A stretch of DNA of 64,000 nt from UBA8514 sp034933685 (GTDB lineage Bacteria > Bacillota > Clostridia > Lachnospirales > Anaerotignaceae): contig JAYFNB010000046.1 of NCBI GenBank assembly GCA_034933685.1, forward strand, positions 11,892 through 75,891. The letters are read 5' to 3'. Shown here one piece after another: positions 1-8,201 of this stretch (within the stretch, counting starts at the first letter, position 1; every line of letters begins with the position of its first letter). A program made the position numbers and the translations under genes. Below the pieces are notes generated by a model. The model was not told where the DNA came from and ran no database searches. It saw nothing but the letters and a program-made list of their open reading frames with translations.

Positions 1-1
1 T

Positions 2-949
2 GAAACAAATACAATGCCGCAGTGGGCAGGTTCTTCATGGTATTTCTTACGTTATACCGACCCACATAATGATAAAGAGCTTGCAAGCAAGGAGGCGCTT
101 GAAAAGTGGGCACCAGTTGATATGTACGTTGGTGGTATAGAACATGCCGTTCTTCATTTACTTTATGCACGTTTCTATACAAAATTCCTTCATGATATTG
201 GTGTTGTTGGTTTTGATGAACCGTTTAGCAGATTATTTAACCAAGGTATGATTAACAAAAATGCTGCAAAAATGAGTAAATCAAAGGGAAATGTTGTTTC
301 TCCTGATGAGCTGGTTGAAAAATATGGTTGTGACGCTTTAAGAATGTATGAGCTTTTTGTAGGCCCACCAGAGGTCGACAGTGAATGGGACGACAGTGGA
401 ATTGATGGTGTATACCGTTATCTTAACAAGGTTTGGAAACTTTTTGTGGCATATAAAGATAAAAATATTGCACCTACAAAAGAATCTGATTTTGCTAAAA
501 ATATAATGATTAAAGAAATTTCATTACGTCTTAACGCGCTTACAATGAATACAGTAGTAAGTGGTTTTATGGAATTTACAAACAAGCTTACTGATGTTGC
601 TAAGGCACAAGATGGAATAGACAAATCTTGCCTTGAAACACTTGTTGTTCTTCTTGCGCCATTTACACCACACATTGCAGAAGAGTTGTGGAGAGAGCTT
701 GGTAATAAAGATACGGTTTTTGCTGCTAAATGGCCTGAATATGATGAAAGCAAGCTTGCAGTAGATGAGATTGTTATTCCTTTACAGATTAACGGCAAAA
801 CAAGAGAGAATATTACGGTTTCTAAGTCTACAACAAAAGAGGAAATTCTTGCAAAGGCTAAAGAAATTCTTGCACCAAGAATCGAAGGCAAAACAATTGT
901 TAAAGAAATCTACGTACCAAATAAAATTGTTAATATAGTAGTCAAATAA
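2..949 (+). CDS. leuS: Leucyl-tRNA synthetase, C-terminal part (5' end outside window)
   Basis: Cytoplasmic class I aminoacyl-tRNA synthetase that charges tRNA-Leu. The frame is open from base 2, so the gene starts before the window and only about 315 residues are visible. The visible part opens with the ETNTMPQWAGSSWYFLRY stretch typical of bacterial LeuRS, followed by the KMSKS signature inside AAKMSKSKGNVV about 90 residues later. The anticodon-binding helical domain follows, with motif LAPFTPHIAEELW, and the small C-terminal domain ends in IVNIVVK. The HIGH motif and the editing domain must lie upstream. A strong terminator follows the stop, so this is the last gene of its unit. Confidence 0.97.
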   Translation, partial: ETNTMPQWAGSSWYFLRYTDPHNDKELASKEALEKWAPVDMYVGGIEHAVLHLLYARFYTKFLHDIGVVGFDEPFSRLFNQGMINKNAAKMSKSKGNVVSPDELVEKYGCDALRMYELFVGPPEVDSEWDDSGIDGVYRYLNKVWKLFVAYKDKNIAPTKESDFAKNIMIKEISLRLNALTMNTVVSGFMEFTNKLTDVAKAQDGIDKSCLETLVVLLAPFTPHIAEELWRELGNKDTVFAAKWPEYDESKLAVDEIVIPLQINGKTRENITVSKSTTKEEILAKAKEILAPRIEGKTIVKEIYVPNKIVNIVVK

Positions 950-991
950 TTCAAAACATGAAACAGCATTTTTAAAAACTGAATATAGACC

Positions 992-1037
992 ATAAGGACA
1001 CCATTTTTCTTTTGGTGTCCTTATTTTGCTTTTTTAA
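992..1037 (+). terminator. Intrinsic terminator of leuS
   Basis: A 12-bp perfect stem, ATAAGGACACCA (992-1003) pairing with TGGTGTCCTTAT (1013-1024), has a short T-rich loop and is followed by a T-rich run. It lies 42 bases after the leuS stop and before the guaB promoter, separating the two units. Confidence 0.9.
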
Positions 1038-1048
1038 GTGGCAGTGCA

Positions 1049-1076
1049 TTGACATATTAAAAAAAAAGGTTATAAT
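1049..1076 (+). promoter_or_regulatory. Sigma-A promoter of guaB
   Basis: Perfect consensus boxes: TTGACA at 1049-1054 and TATAAT at 1071-1076 with a 16-bp spacer. Transcription would start near 1083, giving a leader of about 83 nt. I see no guanine-riboswitch signature in that leader. Confidence 0.85.
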
Positions 1077-1165
1077 ATCATCTAATACCTTTTAATCCTA
1101 TACAGAATTTAGCCGTTAAAATACTTTAAAATTATTATTTATAACTGAAAGAGAGGAGAACAAAA

Positions 1166-2671
1166 ATGGCTTTTTATTATGAACAACCGTCACATACTTT
1201 TGCAGAATATTTACTTGTGCCAGGTTATTCCGATTCGAATTGTATGCCAAATAATGTTTCATTAAAAACACCTTTGGTTAAATTTAAAAAGGGGGAAGTT
1301 CCATCACTTAGTATGAATATTCCTTTAATTTCAGCAACAATGCAGTCTGTTTCTGATGACCGCATGGCAATTGCGCTGGCAAAAGAGGGTGGGGTTTCCT
1401 TTATTTATTGTTCACAGACTGTTGAACAACAAGCAGATATGATTCGTCGTGTTAAAAGCTATAAAGCAGGCTTTGTTTCATCGGATGCAAATGTTAGACC
1501 AGGTTCTACACTGGCTGATATTTTAAGAATAAAAGAAGAATTAGGGCATTCAACAATTGCAGTAACCGAGGATGGAACTGCAAATGCCAAGCTAGTTGGT
1601 GTTGTAACAAGCCGTGATTACAGAGTTAGCCGTATGTCACCAGAAGAAAAGGTACATACATTTATGACTCCTTTTGAAAAGCTTATTACTGCACCTCTTG
1701 GTACAAGCCTAAAAGAAGCTAATAATATTATTTGGGATAATAAGCTAAATGCATTGCCAATTATTGATGAGAGCGGATGTCTGGTTTCTTTTGTTTTCCG
1801 TAAAGACTATGACCAGCATAAGGAAAGACCTAATGAACTTCTTGATAGCGACAAGAGCTATATTGTTGGAGCAGGTATAAACACAAAAGATTATGCAGAG
1901 CGTGTTCCAGCATTAATTGAGGCAGGTGCAGATGTACTTTGTATTGACTCCAGTGAAGGGTTTTCAGAATGGCAAAGCCGTACAATTTCATGGATTAGAG
2001 AAAAATACGGTGATACCGTTAAAGTTGGAGCAGGTAATATTGTAGATGGTGATGGGTTTAGATTTTTGGCTGAAGCAGGTGCAGACTTTATTAAAGTAGG
2101 TATTGGCGGTGGCTCAATCTGCATAACACGTGAAGCTAAGGGCATTGGTCGTGGTCAGGCAACTGCTGTTATTGAAGTTGCAAAGGCCAGGGATGAATAT
2201 TTTAAAGAAACTGGTGTTTATGTTCCGATTTGTTCAGATGGTGGCATTGTTCTGGATTACCATATTACCCTTGCTTTGGCTATGGGAAGTGATTTCTGCA
2301 TGCTTGGCAGATATTTCTCAAGGTTTGATGAAAGCCCAACTGAGAAGGTTATGGTAAATGGAAATTATATGAAAGAATACTGGGGCGAGGGAAGTGCTCG
2401 TGCACGTAATTGGCAGCGATATGATATGGGTGGTGCTTCAAAACTTTCCTTCGTTGAAGGTGTTGACTGTTACGTTCCATATGCAGGACCATTGCATGAT
2501 AACCTTGAAGTGACTTTAAGCAAAATGCGTTCAACTATGTGCAATTGCGGAGCCCTTAATATAAAAGAGCTTCAGGATAAGGCAAAAATTACACTTGTAA
2601 GTGCAACATCTATTGTTGAGGGTGGCGCACATGATGTTATGGTAAAAAACACACAAAGCGGAAATAAATAA
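1166..2671 (+). CDS. guaB: IMP dehydrogenase
   Basis: Oxidises IMP to XMP with NAD+, the committed step toward GMP, in the cytoplasm. The 501-residue protein shows the IMPDH barrel with a CBS-domain pair inserted at roughly residues 95-215. The catalytic loop is GGGSICITREAKGIGRG, with the nucleophilic cysteine at residue 319 in place of the commoner GPGSICTTR form. The Gly-rich phosphate site (SDGGI, then GSDFCMLGRYF) follows. The start is set by GAGAGGAG at 1151-1158. The gene stands alone between two terminators under its own consensus promoter. The loop wording and length suggest the clostridial IMPDH subtype; GMP reductase is less likely because CBS domains are present. Confidence 0.95.
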   Translation: MAFYYEQPSHTFAEYLLVPGYSDSNCMPNNVSLKTPLVKFKKGEVPSLSMNIPLISATMQSVSDDRMAIALAKEGGVSFIYCSQTVEQQADMIRRVKSYKAGFVSSDANVRPGSTLADILRIKEELGHSTIAVTEDGTANAKLVGVVTSRDYRVSRMSPEEKVHTFMTPFEKLITAPLGTSLKEANNIIWDNKLNALPIIDESGCLVSFVFRKDYDQHKERPNELLDSDKSYIVGAGINTKDYAERVPALIEAGADVLCIDSSEGFSEWQSRTISWIREKYGDTVKVGAGNIVDGDGFRFLAEAGADFIKVGIGGGSICITREAKGIGRGQATAVIEVAKARDEYFKETGVYVPICSDGGIVLDYHITLALAMGSDFCMLGRYFSRFDESPTEKVMVNGNYMKEYWGEGSARARNWQRYDMGGASKLSFVEGVDCYVPYAGPLHDNLEVTLSKMRSTMCNCGALNIKELQDKAKITLVSATSIVEGGAHDVMVKNTQSGNK

Positions 2672-2699
2672 TTCTAAAAATATCAATTTAATAATAAAT

Positions 2700-2743
2700 A
2701 AAAAGCGTTTTGACATATAACATAACTGGTCAAAACGCTTTTT
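2700..2743. terminator. Bidirectional terminator between guaB and the Crp-family gene
   Basis: A perfect 15-bp stem, AAAAAGCGTTTTGAC (2700-2714) with GTCAAAACGCTTTTT (2729-2743), has A-runs and T-runs on both sides, so it can stop transcription from either gene. Its right arm overlaps the stop codon of the minus-strand Crp-family gene. Confidence 0.9.
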
Positions 2744-3413
2744 AGATTTCTTTTTCCTCTAAGTGAAAGCTATTTTTTTGAAATGTCAATATTCCTTCGT
2801 CACGAAGCTTGCAAAGCTCATTTGACATTGCACTTCTGTCTACAGACAGATAATCTGCCAATTGTTGTCTGTTAAATGGAATCTCAAAAGAAGGTTTTCC
2901 ACTTTTTAAAGACTGTGACGACAGGTATGACAGCAGCTTATCTCTAGTGGTTCTTTTGGAGATATGTTCCATTTTTTTAGTTAGCATAAGATTTTTTTCG
3001 GCAAGAACAGATAATAGATTGTGTATCAGCTTTGTGTGAAAGTCACATGCTGATGTGCAGACAGTCATAATTCGTTGAATATCCATAAAAAGTATATCGG
3101 TATTCTCAGATGCAACAACACTTACGCCAAGCGATTCAGCTTGAACACACGCATAGGTTTCGCCGAACAAGCTGCCAGAAGATACCTCTGCAATTATGGT
3201 TCGGTTTCCCCAAAAGTCTTCTTTAATAATGTGTACTTGTCCAGAAAGTACCATACCTACAGTGGAAATTTTTTCGCCACTCCTAAATACAAACTGGTCT
3301 TTTGTATATTTGCTTTGCTTTGCTAATAAGCAATTTAAAACAACATTTATTTCATTTGTATCTATGCCTTTAAAAAGGGCAGATTTTTTAATGATATTAA
3401 AATATTTTTCCAT
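2742..3413 (-). CDS. Crp/Fnr-family transcriptional regulator
   Basis: Cytoplasmic DNA-binding regulator of 223 residues. The N-terminal half is the cyclic-nucleotide-binding beta-barrel fold (FVFRSGEKISTVGMVLSGQVHI, GSLFGETYAC), followed by a dimerisation helix. The C-terminal winged helix-turn-helix is RQQLADYLSVDRSAMSNELCKL. The cysteines are not arranged as an Fnr iron-sulfur cluster, so the signal is unknown; in Clostridia such proteins often control nitrosative-stress or redox genes, which is inference. The frame is open to 3449, but GGAG six bases before the ATG at 3413 marks that start. It has no operon partner. A perfect inverted repeat and a TATAAT-like box lie upstream, so autoregulation is possible. 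Confidence 0.88.
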   Translation of the reverse strand: MEKYFNIIKKSALFKGIDTNEINVVLNCLLAKQSKYTKDQFVFRSGEKISTVGMVLSGQVHIIKEDFWGNRTIIAEVSSGSLFGETYACVQAESLGVSVVASENTDILFMDIQRIMTVCTSACDFHTKLIHNLLSVLAEKNLMLTKKMEHISKRTTRDKLLSYLSSQSLKSGKPSFEIPFNRQQLADYLSVDRSAMSNELCKLRDEGILTFQKNSFHLEEKEI

Positions 3414-3494
3414 TTTTTCTCCAATTTCTTTATTTTCAATTTTCTGCAAACTAAATGAATATTATTAAAATAAAGGTAAGTAAATTATATCGGT

Positions 3495-3536
3495 TTACAA
3501 CTATTCGCAAAACGCAAGTTTTGCGAATAGTTGTAA
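3495..3536. repeat. Perfect 19-bp inverted repeat upstream of the Crp-family gene
   Basis: Arm TTACAACTATTCGCAAAAC (3495-3513), loop GCAA, and the exact reverse complement at 3518-3536. No T-run follows on either strand, so it does not look like a terminator. Reading on the minus strand, a TATAAT (3484-3489) lies just downstream and the hairpin covers the expected -35 position. It is either an operator or a structural element; the function is not decided by sequence. Confidence 0.85.
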
Positions 3537-3613
3537 TGTTTTCAATCCAATTATAAATTAACGATTAAAAATTCAATATATTTGTAATTCTTTAAAATCA
3601 ATTATTATATGTT

Positions 3614-5029
3614 TTAAAACCTTCTTCGCCCACGTCTTTTATTTGTTTTAAATTTATATCTGCTCTTTGGTACTCTAGTTCTGTTGAAGAAAAATCTTAC
3701 AATAAGAACTAATACACCAATGCCAACAATTCCAGCAGCCACAGTAATTAAACCATTAATTGAAAAAACTTTAGAAATTATCTTTTTTGCATTATAGCCA
3801 ATTTTTTCAATTAGAGTCGCTTTTTCAACTGATTTTTCTGCGTAAATTTTTGCTTCAGCTAAGGTTTCGTCATTTAGTGAATATTTTACAGTTCCAAGCT
3901 CAATATCTTTTTCAATTGGTGCTTTGATTTTTATATCAGCGTTACTTTCATCCTTGCTTTTGTAGATATACTCATCATTTGTAATATTAATGTCTGTTTG
4001 AACAGCTCCAACATCGGTTTTTTCAAGAAAAAGAGAAATATCTTCTTTTATAATAAGATTTAAAGTATTACCGTCTGATGCCTTATTATTATATAAACCG
4101 ATTTCGCCAACAGATGTGTTGCTTTGGGCTAATGTAAAAAATCCAAAGTTTTCAAACCCATAGTCAAACAATTTTGCGGCATCTTCCCAGCGCCCAGGGT
4201 CTTCGGAATTAAATATAACAGCAATAAGTGAAATACCATCTTTTTGTGCAGTAGCTGTTACGCAATCTCCTGCCTCATCGGTAAATCCTGTTTTCATTCC
4301 AGTTGCATACGGGTAAGCGTATTCGCCGGAAGTAATAAGCAAATTGTGACTTTTCCAGTCGTAATCTTTGGTTACAAGACCAGTTGTATCTGCATTACCC
4401 ATTCCATTACCGGAATATTCTTTTTCACTGCAAATTCCTTTTAGCAAATCAATTTTAAGTGCCGCTGAAGCAATTTTGGCCATATCTTCAGCAGTGGTAT
4501 AATGCCTTTCATCATGGTATCCATGTGGATTAACAAAGTTTGAACCGGTACATCCTAATTCTTTAGCTTTTGTGTTCATTAGCTCAGCAAAAATTCTTTC
4601 GCATTCTCTGGAACTTAAATTTTTATCTCCAGTCTGTTTTTTTGCCACTGCATTTGCAACAACTGTAGCTGTGTCATTTCCACTTGGTATTATAAGACCA
4701 CGTATTAGGTTTTCAATAGTAATTGACTCTCCCTTAATATGCCCTGCCTTGCTGGAATCTAAAGTAACATCATTAATTTCATTTCCTACAGTAACTACGT
4801 CATCAGCCTTAAAATAATCTAACGCAATAATGGATGTAAGTATTTTAGTCATACTTGCAGGATACATTGATTTTTGAGAATTTTTTTCATACAAAATCTT
4901 TCCTGTGGAGGCCTCAACCAAAATTGCTGATTCGGCCTTAACTACAGGTTTTGTTGCACCAAATGCAACAGTGTTTGCAGAAATTGCAAAGGCAAGAAAT
5001 AGAGTAATTGCTCTTAATTTTTTTTTCAT
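3614..5029 (-). CDS. dacF: D-alanyl-D-alanine carboxypeptidase (DacF/PBP5-like)
   Basis: Serine peptidase (S11, low-molecular-weight PBP) that trims the terminal D-Ala of peptidoglycan stem peptides outside the membrane. The 471-residue protein has a signal peptide (residues 1-24). Its active-site motifs are SMTK (in YPASMTKIL), SGN (in PSGNDTATV) and KTG (in GMKTGFTDEAGD). A PBP5-type C-terminal beta domain follows, then a transmembrane helix near residues 425-450 and a strongly basic tail ending RRGRRRF. The tail implies C-terminal membrane anchoring with a cytoplasmic Arg/Lys patch. It is the last gene of the train running from miaB. An AGGAGAG ribosome binding site precedes the ATG. No clear terminator follows. 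Confidence 0.95.
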   Translation of the reverse strand: MKKKLRAITLFLAFAISANTVAFGATKPVVKAESAILVEASTGKILYEKNSQKSMYPASMTKILTSIIALDYFKADDVVTVGNEINDVTLDSSKAGHIKGESITIENLIRGLIIPSGNDTATVVANAVAKKQTGDKNLSSRECERIFAELMNTKAKELGCTGSNFVNPHGYHDERHYTTAEDMAKIASAALKIDLLKGICSEKEYSGNGMGNADTTGLVTKDYDWKSHNLLITSGEYAYPYATGMKTGFTDEAGDCVTATAQKDGISLIAVIFNSEDPGRWEDAAKLFDYGFENFGFFTLAQSNTSVGEIGLYNNKASDGNTLNLIIKEDISLFLEKTDVGAVQTDINITNDEYIYKSKDESNADIKIKAPIEKDIELGTVKYSLNDETLAEAKIYAEKSVEKATLIEKIGYNAKKIISKVFSINGLITVAAGIVGIGVLVLIVRFFFNRTRVPKSRYKFKTNKRRGRRRF

Positions 5030-5047
5030 CTTTATTCTCTCCTATTT

Positions 5048-5929
5048 TTATTTAGTATTCAGTTTATCCATTATCTCTTTAAAAATATCTATGTTTTTAA
5101 GCGGTTTAATTTTTGGGAATGCAGTAAGTAGTCGTTTTTCTACATAGTTTCTTTTAGCAATTGCATTGCGATATTTTGAATAACGCTCTTTTGTTTCTTC
5201 AAAAGCCTGCTCAATACGTTCAATACCTTCCTCGTTTGCTTCTTTAAATTTTGCAATGCGTTCCTTTAATTCCTCAATATATTCCTTTTCACTCAGCTTA
5301 AGCTTAAGCAAAATTTCTTCCTTTGTTTCGTAAATCAAGGCATTCTCAAGGCGCATACGTAATTCGTCTTTTGCTCTTCCAAGTTTCTCCAGCTTCTCGT
5401 TGAATTTTGCCACATGAGAAACTGTAATTAACAAGTCACTTGCAATGAAGACAATGGCAACTCTTGCCAATATTATTCCAATCTTGTAGGGAATTGCTTC
5501 TACAAGATCAAAAACTATTGGATGGATAGCTCGTATCATTACAACTGAAAATATACCCCATCCAAGCGACACCTGTAAGCAAATTCGCCCTTTAAGGTTA
5601 AATTTACGTTCGGAATAATCCCACCAAGAAGCATGAAATAAATTTTCCATAACTGCACCTGTTATATACTCTACTACAGTAGGAAGAATAACTCCGCCTA
5701 GGTACAAAAAACCCAAATTATCTGCAATTGGCGATAAAAACAAATAGACCATTGTTGCTCCAATTCCATAAATTGGACAAAGCGGACCATTAAGGAATCC
5801 TCGGTTAACAAGTTTATCTGTATTTAAAAAAACATAAAAAACTTCCCATATCCAACCCAAAATGCTGTAAATAAGTAAGAAATAAAATATATGATAAAAA
5901 TCACTTCCCATTATTTTTGCAGACCACAT
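5048..5929 (-). CDS. CmpB-like multi-spanning membrane protein (putative ABC transporter permease family)
   Basis: 293 residues. The N-terminal two thirds hold about five membrane helices with family-typical phrases (SILGWIWEVFYVFL, NRGFLNGPLCPIYGIG, ASWWDYSERKFNLKGRICL, SLGWGIFSVV). These match the family annotated as putative ABC transporter permease (ABC_trans_CmpB), whose true function is unknown. The C-terminal 110 residues are cytoplasmic, charged and predicted coiled coil (KEEILLKLKLSEKEYIEELKERIAKFKE). GGAAG before the ATG at 5929 supports the start. It lies 18 bases before dacF and 19 after the PLP-enzyme gene, so all three are probably co-transcribed; a cell-envelope role is inference from dacF. 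Confidence 0.75.
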   Translation of the reverse strand: MWSAKIMGSDFYHIFYFLLIYSILGWIWEVFYVFLNTDKLVNRGFLNGPLCPIYGIGATMVYLFLSPIADNLGFLYLGGVILPTVVEYITGAVMENLFHASWWDYSERKFNLKGRICLQVSLGWGIFSVVMIRAIHPIVFDLVEAIPYKIGIILARVAIVFIASDLLITVSHVAKFNEKLEKLGRAKDELRMRLENALIYETKEEILLKLKLSEKEYIEELKERIAKFKEANEEGIERIEQAFEETKERYSKYRNAIAKRNYVEKRLLTAFPKIKPLKNIDIFKEIMDKLNTK

Positions 5930-5948
5930 AAATGCACTTCCTAATCAG

Positions 5949-7235
5949 TTAAATTTTTAAAAGTTTTTTATCTACCAAAGTTTGCAAGCCTATTACTATA
6001 CCTATTTTTGCATGATGCCAACTTAAACCACCTTGAAAAAATACATTATATGGTGGTTTAACTGGTGCATCTGCACTAAGTTCTATTGACGAACCTTGTA
6101 CAAAAGCACCTGCTGCCATAATAACTGGACAATCGTAACCAGGCATATCCCAAGGTTCTGGCTTCACATAGCTGTCTACAGGTGCACCCTTTTGTATTCC
6201 TTGGCAAAAAGCAATTACGTTCTCTGCTGTTTTAAGCTGAATAGATTGAACAATATCTGCACGTTTTTCTGTTGATGGAGGTAAAACATTGAAGCCTAGA
6301 CCTTCAAAAAGTCTTGAAAGGAAAACTGCGCCTTTCACACTTCCACCAACCACTTGTGGTGCATTAAAAAAACCTTGAAATAGCGTTGATGTTATACCAA
6401 GTGTTGCCCCAACCTCTTTACCTAAACCAGGTGAAGTAAGACGAACTGCTGCATTTTCAACGTATTCTTCTTTCCCTACAATGTACCCACCTATTGGCGC
6501 AAGTCCACCACCAGGGTTTTTAATAAGCGAGCCAACAATAAGGTCTGCTCCAACATCCGTTGGTTCAATTGTTTCCACAAATTCCCCGTAGCAGTTATCA
6601 ACCATACAAATAAGGTTCTCATTTATACCCTTAATAAATCTTATTAGTTTCCCAATTTTTTCAACAGAAAGACTTGCTCGCCATTCATAGCCCTTGGAAC
6701 GCTGAATAGTAACTAGCTTTGTATTTTTATTTATAGCTTTGCGTATATTATCAAAATCAAACTTGCCATCAGGAAGTAAGTCAACTTGTTTATAGGTTAT
6801 GCCAAATTCGCTTAACGAACCACGCTCTTTACGTATACCGATAACACCCTGCAATGTATCATAAGGTACTCCAACTGGCGATAAAATTTCATCTCCAGGA
6901 CGCAGATTTCCTGCCAAGGCAACAGTGAGCGCATGAGTACCGCTTATAAGCTGCGGACGCACCAAACCAGCTTCTGCATGAAAAACATCGGCATATACTT
7001 GTTCAAGAGTATCCCTGCCAAGGTCGTTATAGCCATAACCTGTTGTGGCGGCAAAGTGCGTATCGCTCAGCTTATTTTTTTGCATAGCCGCAAGTACCTT
7101 AAGCTGATTATACTCTGTAATTCTGTCGATTTCTTTAAAATTAGGCTCAATTTCTCTTTCAATTTTTTTTGCATATTCCCATACTTCTGCACTAACGCCA
7201 AAGTTGTCTTTTATAAAGCTGTCAAATTCCATCAT
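5949..7235 (-). CDS. Methionine gamma-lyase family / aluminium-resistance PLP enzyme (YnbB-like)
   Basis: Fold-type I pyridoxal-phosphate enzyme of 428 residues, of the family called cystathionine beta-lyase involved in aluminium resistance (COG4100; YnbB in Bacillus). Visible family marks are AATTGYGYNDLGRDTLEQVYA near the N-terminus, RPQLISGTHAL, the Asp of VDNCYGEFVE, and the Schiff-base lysine in GSLIKNPGGG. The substrate has not been firmly established for the family. The open frame extends to 7268, overlapping miaA, but GGGAG six bases before the ATG at 7235 gives a start 10 bases after the miaA stop. In Bacillus ynbB also sits in the miaA neighbourhood, so the linkage is old. Confidence 0.88.
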   Translation of the reverse strand: MMEFDSFIKDNFGVSAEVWEYAKKIEREIEPNFKEIDRITEYNQLKVLAAMQKNKLSDTHFAATTGYGYNDLGRDTLEQVYADVFHAEAGLVRPQLISGTHALTVALAGNLRPGDEILSPVGVPYDTLQGVIGIRKERGSLSEFGITYKQVDLLPDGKFDFDNIRKAINKNTKLVTIQRSKGYEWRASLSVEKIGKLIRFIKGINENLICMVDNCYGEFVETIEPTDVGADLIVGSLIKNPGGGLAPIGGYIVGKEEYVENAAVRLTSPGLGKEVGATLGITSTLFQGFFNAPQVVGGSVKGAVFLSRLFEGLGFNVLPPSTEKRADIVQSIQLKTAENVIAFCQGIQKGAPVDSYVKPEPWDMPGYDCPVIMAAGAFVQGSSIELSADAPVKPPYNVFFQGGLSWHHAKIGIVIGLQTLVDKKLLKI

Positions 7236-7245
7236 CGCTAACTCC

Positions 7246-8190
7246 CTATAAATCGCTTTCTTTATCACTGTTAATGTAATTAACTATTTCTTGAACGGCT
7301 GTTGTCTTATCTTTGTTTGTTAAGTCTATCCATAGACCTTTGGATTGTCGCCTAAACCATGTAAGCTGACGTTTTGCAAAGTGCCGTGTACTCTGCTTTA
7401 GCTCTTCAATTGCAGCTTCAAGAGTAATTTCACCATTGAAATATGGTATAAATTCTTTATATCCCAATCCCTGCATAGATACAAGATTAGCTGAATAGCC
7501 TCTATCTAATAAACCCTTAACTTCATCTAAAAGTCCAATTTTAACCATAAGGTCAACTCTTAAATTTATTCGTTCATATAACTTTTCTCTTTCCATGTTA
7601 ATCACCACAAAGGATACATCGTATGGAGATTTACGTTGCTTTGCTTCCAAATTATGCTGACTCATTTTCTGACCTGTTTGGCAATAGTACTCTATGGCAC
7701 GTACAACACGTTTTACATTGTTATGATGAACGATAGTCGCGTATTCAGGGTCGATTGCTTTAAGTTTTTCGTAAACAAATTCTTCACCCTTTTCTTCAAC
7801 CTCTCGCAAAAGTTTTTTTCGGATAGATAAATCATTATTGGTTGACATAAAATTGTTATTGTAAACCAATGCGTTTATATAAAACCCTGTTCCACCAACA
7901 ATAATGGGTATTTTGCCCTTGCAATAAATTTCTTCAATATATTTTTTCGCTTTCTGCTGAAAAATCATTGCGTTAAATTCTTCATCAGGCATAAGCTCAT
8001 CAATTAGATAATGTTTAACGCCGTGCATTTCCTCTGGTGTAACCTTTGCCGTACCTATATCCATAAATTTATACACCTGCATACTATCGGCAGAAATTAT
8101 TTCGCCGTTAATTTTTTTTGCAAGCATTATAGATGTATCTGTTTTTCCGCAGGCGGTAGGGCCTGCAATAATAACAAGCGGTTTTCTCAT
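7246..8190 (-). CDS. miaA: tRNA dimethylallyltransferase
   Basis: Transfers a dimethylallyl group to N6 of A37 in tRNAs reading UNN codons; MiaB, encoded upstream in the same train, then methylthiolates the product. The 314-residue protein carries the P-loop GPTACGKTDTS at the N-terminus, the DSMQVYKFMDIGTAK substrate loop, and the family segment LSVQGLGYKE-like (MQGLGYKEFIPYF). The tRNA-facing KQSTRHFAKRQLTWFRR follows. The length is normal for bacteria. AAGGAAG precedes the ATG. It is 11 bases from mutL upstream and 10 from the PLP gene downstream, so it is tightly operonic. Confidence 0.97.
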   Translation of the reverse strand: MRKPLVIIAGPTACGKTDTSIMLAKKINGEIISADSMQVYKFMDIGTAKVTPEEMHGVKHYLIDELMPDEEFNAMIFQQKAKKYIEEIYCKGKIPIIVGGTGFYINALVYNNNFMSTNNDLSIRKKLLREVEEKGEEFVYEKLKAIDPEYATIVHHNNVKRVVRAIEYYCQTGQKMSQHNLEAKQRKSPYDVSFVVINMEREKLYERINLRVDLMVKIGLLDEVKGLLDRGYSANLVSMQGLGYKEFIPYFNGEITLEAAIEELKQSTRHFAKRQLTWFRRQSKGLWIDLTNKDKTTAVQEIVNYINSDKESDL

Positions 8191-8201
8191 AAAATTCTTC
8201 C

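Noticed and set aside
418..891. 157-codon minus-strand frame inside leuS
   Set aside because: It lies wholly within a clear LeuRS coding frame, has no ribosome binding site and no recognisable motif.
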